A program made the translations under genes and the position numbers. Shown piece by piece: positions 30,724 through 39,685 of a stretch of 64,000 bases of DNA (positions are counted from its first letter, which is position 1; each line of letters starts with the position of its first letter). The notes below the pieces were generated by a model. It ran no database searches. It was not told where the DNA came from and saw only the letters and a program-made list of their open reading frames with translations. Source of the DNA: Amycolatopsis orientalis DSM 40040 = KCTC 9412 (GTDB lineage: Bacteria; Actinomycetota; Actinomycetes; Mycobacteriales; Pseudonocardiaceae); assembly GCF_000478275.1 (NCBI RefSeq), contig NZ_ASJB01000080.1, forward strand, positions 372,001-436,000. Direction: 5' to 3'.

Positions 30724-31704
30724 ATGCGGGTGCTGGTCACCGGGGGTGCCGGATTCATCGGTTCGCATTACGTCCGGCAGGTGCTGACAGGGGCGTATCC
30801 GTCGCTGGCCGACGCCGAGGTCGTCGTGCTCGACAAGCTGACGTACGCGGGCAACGAGGCGAACCTGGCGACGGTGAGCAAGAGCCCGCGCTACCGGTTC
30901 GAGAAGGGCGACATCTGTGACGCCGCCCTGGTCAGCGAGCTGATGCGGGGGATCGACCTGGTCGTCCACTTCGCCGCCGAGTCCCATGTGGACCGTTCGA
31001 TCACCGGTGCCGCCGACTTCGTGCTGACCAACGTGCTCGGCACGCAGACCCTGTTGCAGGGCGCGCTCGAGGCCGAGGTCGGGAAGTTCGTGCACGTGTC
31101 CACCGACGAGGTCTACGGCTCCATCGAGGAGGGTTCCTGGGCCGAAGACCACGCGCTGGAGCCGAATTCGCCGTACTCGGCGTCGAAGGCTTCCTCGGAT
31201 CTGTTGGCACGTTCCTTCTTCCGTACCCACGGACTGCCCGTCTGTGTCACCAGGTGCTCGAACAACTACGGTCCGTACCAATTCCCGGAGAAGGTCATTC
31301 CCCTCTTCGTGACCAACCTGCTCGACGGCAAGAAGGTCCCGCTGTACGGCGACGGGCTCAACGTGCGTGACTGGCTGCACGTGGACGATCACTGTCGCGG
31401 CATCCAGTTCGTCGCCGACGGTGGCAGGCCGGGCGAGGTCTACAACATCGGCGGCGGTACGGAACTGACCAACCGCGGGCTGACCGAGCGGCTGCTGACC
31501 GCCGTCGGGGCCGACTGGGAGTCGGTCGAGCCGGTCGAGGACCGCAAGGGGCACGACCGCCGGTACTCGGTCGACATCACCAAGATCTCGCAGGAACTCG
31601 GCTACGCGCCCCAGGTGTCCTTTGAGGACGGTCTGGCGGAAACCGTCGCCTGGTACGCGGAGAACCGGTCCTGGTGGGAGCCGCTGAAGAACCGTTCGGC
31701 ATAA
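30724..31704 (+). CDS. rmlB: dTDP-glucose 4,6-dehydratase
   Basis: A 326-residue extended SDR that makes dTDP-4-keto-6-deoxyglucose, step two of dTDP-L-rhamnose synthesis. Motifs: VTGGAGFIGSHYV (about 5-17), HFAAESHVDRSI, STDEVYG with the catalytic Asp/Glu (about 123-129), and YSASK (about 150-154, catalytic Tyr and Lys), then TRCSNNYGPYQFPEK. ATG 30724 follows AAGGAGG. rmlD starts 10 bp downstream, so the two are one operon supplying rhamnose to WbbL and the neighbouring glycosyltransferases. Confidence 0.95.
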   Translation: MRVLVTGGAGFIGSHYVRQVLTGAYPSLADAEVVVLDKLTYAGNEANLATVSKSPRYRFEKGDICDAALVSELMRGIDLVVHFAAESHVDRSITGAADFVLTNVLGTQTLLQGALEAEVGKFVHVSTDEVYGSIEEGSWAEDHALEPNSPYSASKASSDLLARSFFRTHGLPVCVTRCSNNYGPYQFPEKVIPLFVTNLLDGKKVPLYGDGLNVRDWLHVDDHCRGIQFVADGGRPGEVYNIGGGTELTNRGLTERLLTAVGADWESVEPVEDRKGHDRRYSVDITKISQELGYAPQVSFEDGLAETVAWYAENRSWWEPLKNRSA

Positions 31705-31714
31705 GGGAGCAAGG

Positions 31715-32590
31715 GTGCTGAGCATTCTCGTGCCGGGTGGATCCGGCCAGCTGGGCCACGACATCGCCGCGTTGGCGCCGGACGCCGCGACGCCGTCTTC
31801 GGCGGAGCTGAACGTGCGCGACACCGGGCAGGTCATCGCCGCGGTGACCGAACTGGCGGACCGGGCCCGTGCGGCGGGGACGTCGCCGGTCGTGATCAAC
31901 GCCGCCGCCTACACCGCGGTGGACGCGGCGGAAACCGATGAGGAACGGGCCTTCGCGGTGAACGCCGACGGCCCCCGGGTGCTCGCCGCGGCGTGCTCGT
32001 CGCGCGGAGTGCCGCTCATCCACGTGTCGACGGACTACGTCTTCGCCGGAGACGCGACTTCGCCGTACGAGACCGATGATCTGCTGGGGCCGCTCAACGC
32101 CTACGGCAGGACGAAGGCGGCCGGTGAGGACGCCGTGCTCGGATCCGGGGCGCGTTCCTGGATCGTGCGGACGTCCTGGGTGTACGGCGAGACCGGGTCG
32201 AATTTCGTGAAGACCATGACGCGCCTGGAGAAGGAGCGCGAAGAACTGTCCGTTGTGGATGATCAGACCGGCGCGCCGACCTGGTCCCGTGACCTCGCCG
32301 CCGGTTTGCTGGAGCTGGCCGGACGCGTGGTCGCGGGTGAGGGGCCGTCGCGGCGGGTGCTGCACTGCACGGGTGGCGGATCGACGACGTGGTGCGGGTT
32401 CGCGCGGGCGATCTTCGCGGAACTCGGCGCGGATCCGGCGCGGATCAAGCCCTGCACGACGGCGGAATTCCCACGTCCGGCGGCCCGTCCGGCGTACGGC
32501 GTGCTGTCGAACGCCTCATGGCGCGAGGCCGGTCTCACGCCCCTTCGCGACTGGACCGAGGCGCTCAAGGCCTACTTCTCTCGCGTTTAG
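31715..32590 (+). CDS. rmlD: dTDP-4-dehydrorhamnose reductase
   Basis: A 291-residue SDR for the last step to dTDP-L-rhamnose. Motifs: ILVPGGSGQLGHDI, INAAAYTAVDAAE, STDYVFAGD and the catalytic YGRTKAAGE (about 129-137), then TSWVYGETGSNFVKTM. The GTG at 31715 follows AGGGAGCAAGG. It is equivalent to Rv3266c. Its TAG is followed at once by an E-family repeat (from 32591). Confidence 0.94.
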   Translation: MLSILVPGGSGQLGHDIAALAPDAATPSSAELNVRDTGQVIAAVTELADRARAAGTSPVVINAAAYTAVDAAETDEERAFAVNADGPRVLAAACSSRGVPLIHVSTDYVFAGDATSPYETDDLLGPLNAYGRTKAAGEDAVLGSGARSWIVRTSWVYGETGSNFVKTMTRLEKEREELSVVDDQTGAPTWSRDLAAGLLELAGRVVAGEGPSRRVLHCTGGGSTTWCGFARAIFAELGADPARIKPCTTAEFPRPAARPAYGVLSNASWREAGLTPLRDWTEALKAYFSRV

Positions 32591-32591
32591 G

Positions 32592-32690
32592 CCTCTGGAT
32601 GCGGTGGTTCGCGTTCCGGACTACCGCATTTCGTCCTCTGGATGCGGTAGTGCGTAGTGCGAACTACCGCATCGAGAGGACGAAATGCGG
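32592..32690. repeat. E-family repeat cluster (three units)
   Basis: A partial unit (32592-32604, CCTCTGGATGCGG) and two full units in opposite orientation (32624-32647 CCGCATTTCGTCCTCTGGAT..., 32667-32690 CCGCATCGAGAGGACGAAAT...). It occupies the whole gap between the rmlD stop and the stop of the convergent glycosyltransferase (32694). The last two units can pair into one longer stem. Confidence 0.78.
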
Positions 32691-32693
32691 GGG

Positions 32694-33782
32694 TCAGTGC
32701 TGTGTGCTGGCTTGGCGGTAGGCGGCGACGGTGAGTTCGGCGCACGCGCGCCAGGTGAAGTTCGCGACGTGGGCGCGGCGCGTGGCCGAGGTGGCGACGG
32801 CGTGCGGGTCGCTGACGGCGATCCGAAGGGCCTCCACGAGCCCGTCGACGTCCTCGTAGGGCACCAGGCTCGCGCAGTTCCCGGCGACCTCGCGCAGCGC
32901 CGGGATGTCCGTGCACACCACGGGGACGTCCGACGCCATCGCTTCCAGCACCGGGAGCCCGAAGCCCTCGTCGCGGGACGGCAGCACCAGCGCGCTCGCC
33001 CCGGCGACGACCGTCCGCAGGTTGACGTCGGAGAGGTAGCCGAGGTGCCGCGAACGCGAGCCCACCGAGAACGAGCCCGGTCCGGCGAACACCAGATCCG
33101 GCAGGTCCGGCGCGGCTTCGTGAGCCTGCTGGAGCCAGTGCAGACCCTTGCGAGGCCCGGGAGCACCGGCGAAGAGCAGGTACTTGTCCGGCAGCCCGAG
33201 TTCCCTGCGGCGTTCCTTGTCGGGCGGCCGCGCGGTGAACCACGCCGGGTTCACCCCGAGCGGGGTGACCACGATCTTGCGGCGGTCCACGTCGAGCCGT
33301 TCGGCGATCCGGTCGGCGACGGCGTTGGTCGGCGTGCAGATCACGTCGGAGAGCCGGGCGCCGCGGCGGACCAGCTGCGGCAGTTCGTGATCGCTCGGCG
33401 CGAGTTCTTCCGGAGCGTCCAAAAAGGCCAGATCGTGGATCGTCACCACGCCCGCCGCGCGGAACCGTCCCGGCAGGACGAAGTTCGTGCCGTGCACGAC
33501 GTCCGTCGGCCCGGCGAACAGTTCCACCGGCGGCAGTTGCGACCGCAGCCACGCCTTGCGCAGCAACCGCGCCGCCACCGGCATCCCGCGGGCCCGGACG
33601 CCGTGCGGGAGCACGTGCCGCAGCCGCCGCCAGCCGCGCAACGTGAACGCGACCGCGCGGGTGTCCACTTCGGACATCGAGGCGAGTTCTTCGGACAGGG
33701 CGACGGTGTAGCGGCCGATACCAGTCCTGGCACCGAGCAGCGGGGTCCCGTCGAGCAGGACGCGCAACGGACGGTCAGCCAC
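32694..33782 (-). CDS. Glycosyltransferase family 4
   Basis: A 362-residue GT-B glycosyltransferase. The N-terminal nucleotide-sugar fold starts LRVLLDGTPLLGARTGIGRY; the C-terminal donor site has PSRDEGFGLPVLEAMASDVP (E-x7-E motif, about 270-289). No TM or signal; it works at the inner face of the membrane. Its GTG overlaps the end of the upstream two-domain glycosyltransferase by 8 bp, so the two are coupled and probably act on the same glycan. The sugar donor is unknown; GDP-mannose or dTDP-rhamnose are plausible given the neighbours. Confidence 0.9.
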   Translation of the reverse strand: MADRPLRVLLDGTPLLGARTGIGRYTVALSEELASMSEVDTRAVAFTLRGWRRLRHVLPHGVRARGMPVAARLLRKAWLRSQLPPVELFAGPTDVVHGTNFVLPGRFRAAGVVTIHDLAFLDAPEELAPSDHELPQLVRRGARLSDVICTPTNAVADRIAERLDVDRRKIVVTPLGVNPAWFTARPPDKERRRELGLPDKYLLFAGAPGPRKGLHWLQQAHEAAPDLPDLVFAGPGSFSVGSRSRHLGYLSDVNLRTVVAGASALVLPSRDEGFGLPVLEAMASDVPVVCTDIPALREVAGNCASLVPYEDVDGLVEALRIAVSDPHAVATSATRRAHVANFTWRACAELTVAAYRQASTQH

Positions 33783-36288
33783 GGCCGAGCCTCTGCTTGG
33801 CGACCTTGACGACCCGGCCGCCGACGCGCCGCACGAGTTCCTTCGGCCCGCCGTCGGCGAGGTACTCGCGGATCAGGTCCACGTCGCGGCGCAGCATTTC
33901 CTTGCCCCGCACCGGTTCGGTGACGACGAGATCGTCCGTGCCGGGCAGTCTGTCCGCCGCGGGGCGCGGGTTCCGGCAGAACTCCACGAGCGGTTTCAGC
34001 GCCTCCGGCCAGGCGTAGCGCTGGGCGACGGCGGCGATCCGCTCGACGCAGCCCGCCGCGAACTCCTCGTCGTACAACGCCTTTTCCAGCGCGTCGGCCA
34101 GTGCGTCGACATCCTCGGCCGGGACGACGACGCCGAGCCGCTCCTCGCGGACCAGATCGGCGAACGAGTCGCCGTCGGTGGTGACGATCGGCAGCCCGGC
34201 CCACAGGTAGTCCAGCACCCGGGTGCGGAAGGCGAACGTCGTCTCGACGTGCTCGTAATGCGTGGTGACACCGCAATTCGCGTCCAGTAGCCAGTTCTGG
34301 CGCTCCTCGAACGGCACCCACTGCTGGTTGAAGAACACGTGCTTGCCGGTCAGCCCGAGCGTGTCGGACAGCAGCATCGTGCGCGCGCCGATGTCCATCT
34401 CGGTGACCTCGGGGTTGGGATGCTTCATCCCGAGGAACACCAGGCGGACGTCGCCGCGGCGCTGTCGCAGCTTCTCGATCGCGCGGACCAGGGTGAGCGG
34501 GTCGAACCAGCTGTAGACCCCGCCCGCCCACAGCACCACGTGGTCGGTCTCGCCGATGCCGTCCACAGTGGACCGCAGGCCGGGGCCGGTGCGGACCGGG
34601 GCCTGCGGCGACAGGCCGAACGGGACGACCGAGAGCAGCGACTGCGTGGTCGGGTCGGCGTCGTAGAGCCGCGGCGAGAGCCTGCCCATCGCGGCGAGGT
34701 GACCGAGCCAGAAATGACGCTGCCGTTCCGACGCGCACAGGAAGAAGTCGCCGCGTTCGAGCTGCGCGTCGAGGACCTTGGTGACCCCGATGAGGTCCTT
34801 CGCGCGCTTGTCGTCGGCGACGCCCTTGCCCTGTTCGAGCAGCTCCAGGTGCATCGGGTCGTAAAGATCCGCGACGACGATCTTGTGCGCGTACTGCTTC
34901 TTGAGCGCGGGCGCGAGTTCCAGCACGTGCCCCTGCAGGATGACGATGTCGGCCCACGCGATCGGGGCCTCCAGCTCACGCCTCGTCGCCGCGCCGACCC
35001 GGAACGGCGCGGGTGGCGGGTCCGCGAGCGGGTTGACCGTCACCAGGTGGACGTCGTGTTCGGTGGCCAGCGTCGCGGAGATGTTCCACGCGCGGATCGC
35101 CGGGCCCGCCATCCGCTCGGTGATCGCGTCCCCGGTGATCACCAGGATCTTGCGGCGCTGTCCGAAGAGCGCGTCGATGCCGAAGGTCTCGACCAGGATC
35201 TCGTGCGCGGCGAGGTAACGCGGCAGCGGGTACGCGGGCTCCAAGGCCTTGCGCAGCAAGGGAAGCAGATCGGCGTCGGTACGGACGCGGGCGGCCTGCT
35301 CGGCGGCGCGCGACTCGGCCAGCGACGGCAGCAGCTCGACGAACTGGTCGATCGCCAGTACACCCGCCAGCGTCGTCCGCGGTACCTCGACCGGGCCGGT
35401 CTCGGCCGGGCCGACGCCCTTGGCGAGGTCGAACCGGGTCGCGTCGAGGTCGCCGCGCGCGGTCGCCCGGCGGACGGCCAGCGCCAGTGCGGCGGGCAGC
35501 GCACGCGCCAGCGTTTCGTCGGAGAGGTTCTTGTACAGCGCCGCCAAGGCGTTACGCTCCAGCAGGAACGTCTCCCGGCCGGAGTCGGGGGCGTCCACTG
35601 TGGACATCGTGGCGTGGTGCTTGTGGTAAGTCAGCGACTCCGGCACGTACCGGACGCGCCACCCGCGCAGGTTGAGGCGCCACCCGAGGTCGACGTCCTC
35701 GTAGAACATGAAGAACCGCTCGTCGAAGCCGCCGAGTTCGGCGAACACCCCGGCGCGGACGAACATCGCCGAACCGGTGGCGAACAGGACGTCCTTGGCG
35801 ATCTCGTGCTCGGCGGCAGGGACGTCGGCCAGCGGGCTGCCGGCGTGACGTTTGTAGCCCATGCCGAACCAGGTCAGGCCCGCGTCGACGAAGTCGGTGC
35901 CGGTGCCGTCCCAGTCGAGGACCTTGCTGGCCACCGCGGCGACCGTCGGCTGGGCGCGCAGTTCGGTGACGGCCGCGCGCACCCAGCCCGGTGCCGGGCG
36001 GGCGTCGTTGTTGAGGAAGGCGAGGACGGTGCCGGTGGCGTGCGCGGCGCCGAGGTTGCAGCCGCCCGCGAAGCCGGAGTTCACCGGCGACTCGACGAGC
36101 TTGACGCCCGGGACGGCGGCCTTGATCTCGGCCACGTCGGAGCCGCCGGAGGCGTTGTCGACGCAGATGACCTCGAGGTTCGGGTAATCGTGTTCAGCGA
36201 GCGCGCGCAGGCAGGTGATGGTGTCGGCGGCTCCGTGATAGTTCACCACGATCACCGAGACGACCGGTTGCGTTTCCCCCTGCGCCAA
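33775..36288 (-). CDS. Two-domain GT2-GT4 fused glycosyltransferase
   Basis: An 837-residue fusion of two glycosyltransferases. Residues 1 to about 250 are a GT-A family 2 enzyme (VSVIVVNYHGAADTITCLRA, NNDARPAPGWV with the DxD-like site, FMFYEDVDLGWRLNLRGWRV). A helical linker (about 255-370) joins a GT-B enzyme (about 375-760; KILVITGDAI, GPAIRAWNIS, VVLWAGGVYSWFDPLTLVRA, DYLWAGLPIVTTDGDSFADL). TTG 36288 is chosen for GGGAG seven bases upstream. The open frame extends another 636 codons upstream, but that part is the antisense of a plus-strand gene and is rejected. Two successive sugar additions are inferred. Confidence 0.87.
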   Translation of the reverse strand: MAQGETQPVVSVIVVNYHGAADTITCLRALAEHDYPNLEVICVDNASGGSDVAEIKAAVPGVKLVESPVNSGFAGGCNLGAAHATGTVLAFLNNDARPAPGWVRAAVTELRAQPTVAAVASKVLDWDGTGTDFVDAGLTWFGMGYKRHAGSPLADVPAAEHEIAKDVLFATGSAMFVRAGVFAELGGFDERFFMFYEDVDLGWRLNLRGWRVRYVPESLTYHKHHATMSTVDAPDSGRETFLLERNALAALYKNLSDETLARALPAALALAVRRATARGDLDATRFDLAKGVGPAETGPVEVPRTTLAGVLAIDQFVELLPSLAESRAAEQAARVRTDADLLPLLRKALEPAYPLPRYLAAHEILVETFGIDALFGQRRKILVITGDAITERMAGPAIRAWNISATLATEHDVHLVTVNPLADPPPAPFRVGAATRRELEAPIAWADIVILQGHVLELAPALKKQYAHKIVVADLYDPMHLELLEQGKGVADDKRAKDLIGVTKVLDAQLERGDFFLCASERQRHFWLGHLAAMGRLSPRLYDADPTTQSLLSVVPFGLSPQAPVRTGPGLRSTVDGIGETDHVVLWAGGVYSWFDPLTLVRAIEKLRQRRGDVRLVFLGMKHPNPEVTEMDIGARTMLLSDTLGLTGKHVFFNQQWVPFEERQNWLLDANCGVTTHYEHVETTFAFRTRVLDYLWAGLPIVTTDGDSFADLVREERLGVVVPAEDVDALADALEKALYDEEFAAGCVERIAAVAQRYAWPEALKPLVEFCRNPRPAADRLPGTDDLVVTEPVRGKEMLRRDVDLIREYLADGGPKELVRRVGGRVVKVAKQRLGRG

Positions 36289-36320
36289 AGCCGTACTCCC
36301 TGCACTCGATTGTCGCAAGC

Positions 36321-37259
36321 TTAATTGCCCGCCCACGCGTCCCAGACCGCGCCTCGGCCGAGCGCCGCGCGCCGCCCGATGGCCCGCCGCTCGACCAGCG
36401 TGCGCGGCAGGCGGACGGCGACCGCGCCCAGTACCCGGCACCGGAGGCTCGGACGGAAGTTCGGCGCCGCCGCTTTCTTGTTTCGACGGAGTCCTCGGAG
36501 GGGAAGTACCGCCGTGAGGAGGGCGAACTTCACCAGCTGCCGGACGGCCACCTGTCCCGGCGCACACCGGAGCAGTGTGAGCAGGCGATTGCGTTCGTTC
36601 CACAGGTGGAACCGGACCGAACCCGGCCGCGTACTCGCGCCATGCCGGTGGACGACGTCGGCGTCGGCGCTGACGACGTCCCAGCCCGCCAGCCTCAGGC
36701 GCCACGCGGTGTCGGTGTCCTCGTAGTAGCAGAAGTAGGAGGCCGGGACACCGCCGACGGAGCGGAGCGCCTCGACGTTCAGGACGGCCGCGCCGCCGCA
36801 GAAGCCGAAGACCTCGTCGGCGGATTCGGGCAGGTCGGCGCCGTGGCCGTCCGCGGTGAGGCGGACACCGGTGGACTGGACGGTCCCGTCGGCCCGCGTC
36901 AGCCGGGCGCTCACGGCCGCGGCGAGCGGAGCTTCGGCGAGGGTGTCTTCGCAGGTCGCGAGCCAGTCCGGGGCCGGTGCGGCGTCGTCGTTCAGCCAGG
37001 CCATCAGCGGAGTGTCCACTTTGTCCAGTGCGGCGGCCATGGCGCCCGCGTAACCGGTGTTGCGCCGCAGCCGGAGCACCGCGGGCTTCGACGGATGCGC
37101 GGCGAGGAGCGCGGCCGTCCCGTCGTCCGAGGCGTTGTCGACGACCAGGGTCCGGTGGGGGCGGGACTGCGCGGCGAGCGCGTCGAGGCAGGCGGTGATG
37201 TGCGCGGCGCCGCGCCAGGTGACCACGACGACGGTGGTGCTCGGCTCGGCGTCGGTCAT
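36321..37259 (-). CDS. Glycosyltransferase family 2
   Basis: A 312-residue GT-A enzyme of the rhamnosyltransferase-like GT2 group: TTVVVVTWRGAAHITACLDA, VVDNASDDGTAAL, AWLNDDAAPAPDWL (acidic site about 95) and the acceptor loop SYFCYYEDTDTAWRLRLAGW. The C-terminal part is basic and may touch the membrane. ATG 37259 is 19 bp from the divergent ATG of the next gene, leaving almost no promoter room. Its product resembles the GT2 half of the fused enzyme downstream, so duplication is likely. Confidence 0.9.
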   Translation of the reverse strand: MTDAEPSTTVVVVTWRGAAHITACLDALAAQSRPHRTLVVDNASDDGTAALLAAHPSKPAVLRLRRNTGYAGAMAAALDKVDTPLMAWLNDDAAPAPDWLATCEDTLAEAPLAAAVSARLTRADGTVQSTGVRLTADGHGADLPESADEVFGFCGGAAVLNVEALRSVGGVPASYFCYYEDTDTAWRLRLAGWDVVSADADVVHRHGASTRPGSVRFHLWNERNRLLTLLRCAPGQVAVRQLVKFALLTAVLPLRGLRRNKKAAAPNFRPSLRCRVLGAVAVRLPRTLVERRAIGRRAALGRGAVWDAWAGN

Positions 37260-37278
37260 GCCAGAGAGAATAGAGACC

Positions 37279-38364
37279 ATGCCCGAACTGGTCGTGCTCG
37301 CCGAGCAACTGCTGGCGCCCGTCCCCGGCGGGACCGGTCGCTACACCGGTGAGCTGCTGCGGGCGCTCGCGGAGACCGCGCCGCCGGGCTGGACGGTGTC
37401 GAGCGTGGTCGCGCGGCACGCTCACGTCGAGGGCGCGGTGGTCGAAGGTGTCGAGGGGCCGCGAGTGCTGCCGATTCCGCCGAGAGCGCTGATCGCGGCC
37501 TGGCAGCTGGGCCTGCCGTGGTGGCCGGGCGGCGACGCGGTCCACGCGCCGACGCCGCTCGCGCCCGCCAGGGTGCCGAAGGGGCGGACGCTCTCGGTCG
37601 CGGTGCACGACACCGTGCCGTGGACGCATCCCGAGACGCTGACGCCGCGCGGGGTCGCGTGGCACAAGGCGGTGATCGCGCGGGCCGCCCGTACGGCGAC
37701 CGCGCTGACCGTGCCGACGCGGGCGGTCGCGGACGAACTCGCCGGGCTGGTACCGGTTTCGGTGCCGGTGAGCGTGATCCCGCACGGGGTCCGGCCGCTG
37801 CCGGAGCCGGTCGAGATCGAGCTGCCCGAGAAGTACGTCCTCGCGATCGGGACGATCGAGCCGCGCAAGGGCGTCGACGTGCTGATCGAGGCCGTCGGCC
37901 GGATCGGGGTGCCGCTGGTGCTGGCCGGGCAGCCCGGCTGGGGTGGGATCGATCCGCTCGCGTCGGCGCGCGAGCACGGCGCCGACGTCCGGCTGCTGGG
38001 GAAGGTGAGCGATGCGGAACTGGCGTTCGCGTTGCGGGGAGCGTCGGTGCTGGCGATGCCGAGCCGGGCCGAGGGATTCGGGCTGCCGCTGATCGAGGCG
38101 ATGGCGGCCGGGGTGCCGGTGGTGCACTCGGACGTCCCGGCGTTGGTCGAGGTGGCCGGGGGAGCGGGCGTCGTCGTACCCGTGGGTGACGCGCAAGCGC
38201 TTGCCAAGGCCCTTGAAGACGTACTAGGCCATCCGGAGCAGGCGGCTGCGCTGCGTGATGGCGGTCTCAGCCGTTCGAGTGAGTTCAGCTGGCGACGCGC
38301 GGCAGAGGCCGTGTGGGGCCTTCACCAGCGCGGGGAGTTTGTCGGTTCCCCACCGCGGGGCTAG
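37279..38364 (+). CDS. Glycosyltransferase family 4
   Basis: A 361-residue GT-B enzyme. The N-terminus VVLAEQLLAPVPGGTGRYTG carries the typical GGxGR(Y) loop; the donor site has KYVLAIGTIEPRKGVDVLIE and PSRAEGFGLPLIEAMAAGVP (E-x7-E). No membrane segment. It is one of a pair with the next GT4 gene (22 bp gap) and diverges from the GT2 gene. Roles in extracellular polysaccharide or glycolipid assembly are inferred from the cluster. Confidence 0.9.
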   Translation: MPELVVLAEQLLAPVPGGTGRYTGELLRALAETAPPGWTVSSVVARHAHVEGAVVEGVEGPRVLPIPPRALIAAWQLGLPWWPGGDAVHAPTPLAPARVPKGRTLSVAVHDTVPWTHPETLTPRGVAWHKAVIARAARTATALTVPTRAVADELAGLVPVSVPVSVIPHGVRPLPEPVEIELPEKYVLAIGTIEPRKGVDVLIEAVGRIGVPLVLAGQPGWGGIDPLASAREHGADVRLLGKVSDAELAFALRGASVLAMPSRAEGFGLPLIEAMAAGVPVVHSDVPALVEVAGGAGVVVPVGDAQALAKALEDVLGHPEQAAALRDGGLSRSSEFSWRRAAEAVWGLHQRGEFVGSPPRG

Positions 38365-38386
38365 TGCGCCGCCGTACCCTGCAAGG

Positions 38387-39541
38387 GTGACCGATGACCC
38401 TCGCGTGCTGATCGACGCGACCGCCGTCCCCGCGGACAGAGGTGGCGTCGGTCGTTACGTGGATTCGCTGGTCGCGGCGCTGGACGCGGACGGCGCGCGG
38501 ATCACCGTCGTCTGCCAGCCGCGGGACGCGGTGCTGTACGACCGGCTGGCGCCCGGGGCGCGGATCGTGCCCACCTCCCCGTCGACTTCGACCCGGACGG
38601 CGCGGCTGACCTGGGAGCAGGCGACCCTGCCCCGGCTGGTCCGGCGGCTCGCCGCCGACGTCGTCCACTCGCCGCACTACACGATGCCTCTGGCCAGCCC
38701 GGCCGCTTCGGTGGTGACACTGCACGACGCGACCTTCTTCACCGACGCGGTCCTGCATTCTTCGGTGAAAGCGCGGTTCTTCCGTGCCTGGACCGCGACG
38801 GCGCTTCGCCGCGCGACGCTGTGCATCGTGCCGAGCATCGCGACGGCGACCGAGCTGGAGCGGGTCGGCCAGGTACGGACGGCCGAGCTGGAGATCATCC
38901 ATCACGGTGTCGAGCCGGACCGGTTTCATCCGCCTTCGCCCGTCGAGATCGAGGCCGCGCGTAAGGCCGTCGGGCTCGGTAAGACGCCGTACGTGGCTTT
39001 CCTCGGCGCGCTGGAACCGCGCAAGAACGTACCCGCGCTGATCCGCGGTTTCGCGCACGCCGTCACCGGCAGGCCCAATCCGCCCGCGCTGGTGCTGGCC
39101 GGGCAGCCGGGCTGGGATTCGCAGGTCGAGCGCGCGCTGGACGCCGTGCCGCACCGGCTGCGGGTGATCCGGGCCGGTTATCTGCCGTTCGACACGCTGG
39201 CCGGGTTCCTCGGCGGTTCCGAACTGGTCGCCTACCCGAGCCTCGGCGAGGGGTTCGGGCTGCCGGTGCTGGAGGCGATGGCCTGCGGCGCGGCCGTGCT
39301 CACGACGCGGCGGCTCTCGCTGCCGGAGGTCGGCGGGGACGCGGTCGCCTATTGCGGTGTCGGTGCCGGGGACGTCGCGGCGGCGATCTCGGAACTGCTC
39401 GACGATCCGTCACGGCGGGCGGAACTGGCCGAGGCGGCGCAGCGCCGGGCGAAGGAGTTCTCGTGGGCGACGACCGCGGAGCGGCACCGGGAGGCCTACG
39501 CGAAGGCTTGGCACCGGCACGCGCGACGGCGGGCCGGCTGA
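38387..39541 (+). CDS. Glycosyltransferase family 4
   Basis: A 384-residue GT-B enzyme similar in plan to its upstream neighbour: VLIDATAVPADRGGVGRYVD at the N-terminus, VVTLHDATFF, YVAFLGALEPRKNVPALIRG and YPSLGEGFGLPVLEAMACGA (E-x7-E) at the donor site. GTG 38387 after GCAAGG. The gene stops four bases before a D-family hairpin (39545-39590), which should end the transcript of the pair. Confidence 0.9.
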   Translation: MTDDPRVLIDATAVPADRGGVGRYVDSLVAALDADGARITVVCQPRDAVLYDRLAPGARIVPTSPSTSTRTARLTWEQATLPRLVRRLAADVVHSPHYTMPLASPAASVVTLHDATFFTDAVLHSSVKARFFRAWTATALRRATLCIVPSIATATELERVGQVRTAELEIIHHGVEPDRFHPPSPVEIEAARKAVGLGKTPYVAFLGALEPRKNVPALIRGFAHAVTGRPNPPALVLAGQPGWDSQVERALDAVPHRLRVIRAGYLPFDTLAGFLGGSELVAYPSLGEGFGLPVLEAMACGAAVLTTRRLSLPEVGGDAVAYCGVGAGDVAAAISELLDDPSRRAELAEAAQRRAKEFSWATTAERHREAYAKAWHRHARRRAG

Positions 39542-39544
39542 GTC

Positions 39545-39590
39545 CTCGTGAGTGGTAATGACGGTTAGAACCGTCATTACCACTCACGAG
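39545..39590. repeat. D-family perfect hairpin
   Basis: A 22-bp perfect stem (CTC then GTGAGTGGTAATGACGGTT and its complement) with a 2-base AG loop, three bases after the TGA of the GT4 gene. Identical arms occur at 59358-59403; diverged, separated arms occur at 9365-9672. Confidence 0.85.
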
Positions 39591-39638
39591 GTGGTGGGGT
39601 ACAGTTATCGATGCGAGGCCCCGGTGGGGCCGAGTATG

Positions 39639-39678
39639 AAAGCCCGTGACGCGTCCGGACGGTCGTCTCGCGGGCTTT
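39639..39678. terminator. Bidirectional intrinsic-type terminator
   Basis: AAAGCCCG (39639-39646) pairs with CGGGCTTT (39671-39678), followed by T residues on the plus strand and an AAAG tail on the other. It lies 8 bp beyond the stop of the minus-strand DUF3800-like gene and can serve both strands. Confidence 0.6.
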
Positions 39679-39685
39679 TCGCTGT

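Noticed and set aside
36289..38196. 636-codon upstream extension of the minus-strand fused glycosyltransferase frame
   Set aside because: It is antisense to the GT4 gene 37279-38364 and crosses the GT2 gene; its composition is Arg/Pro-rich as expected for a GC-biased shadow frame, and a good ribosome site exists at TTG 36288.
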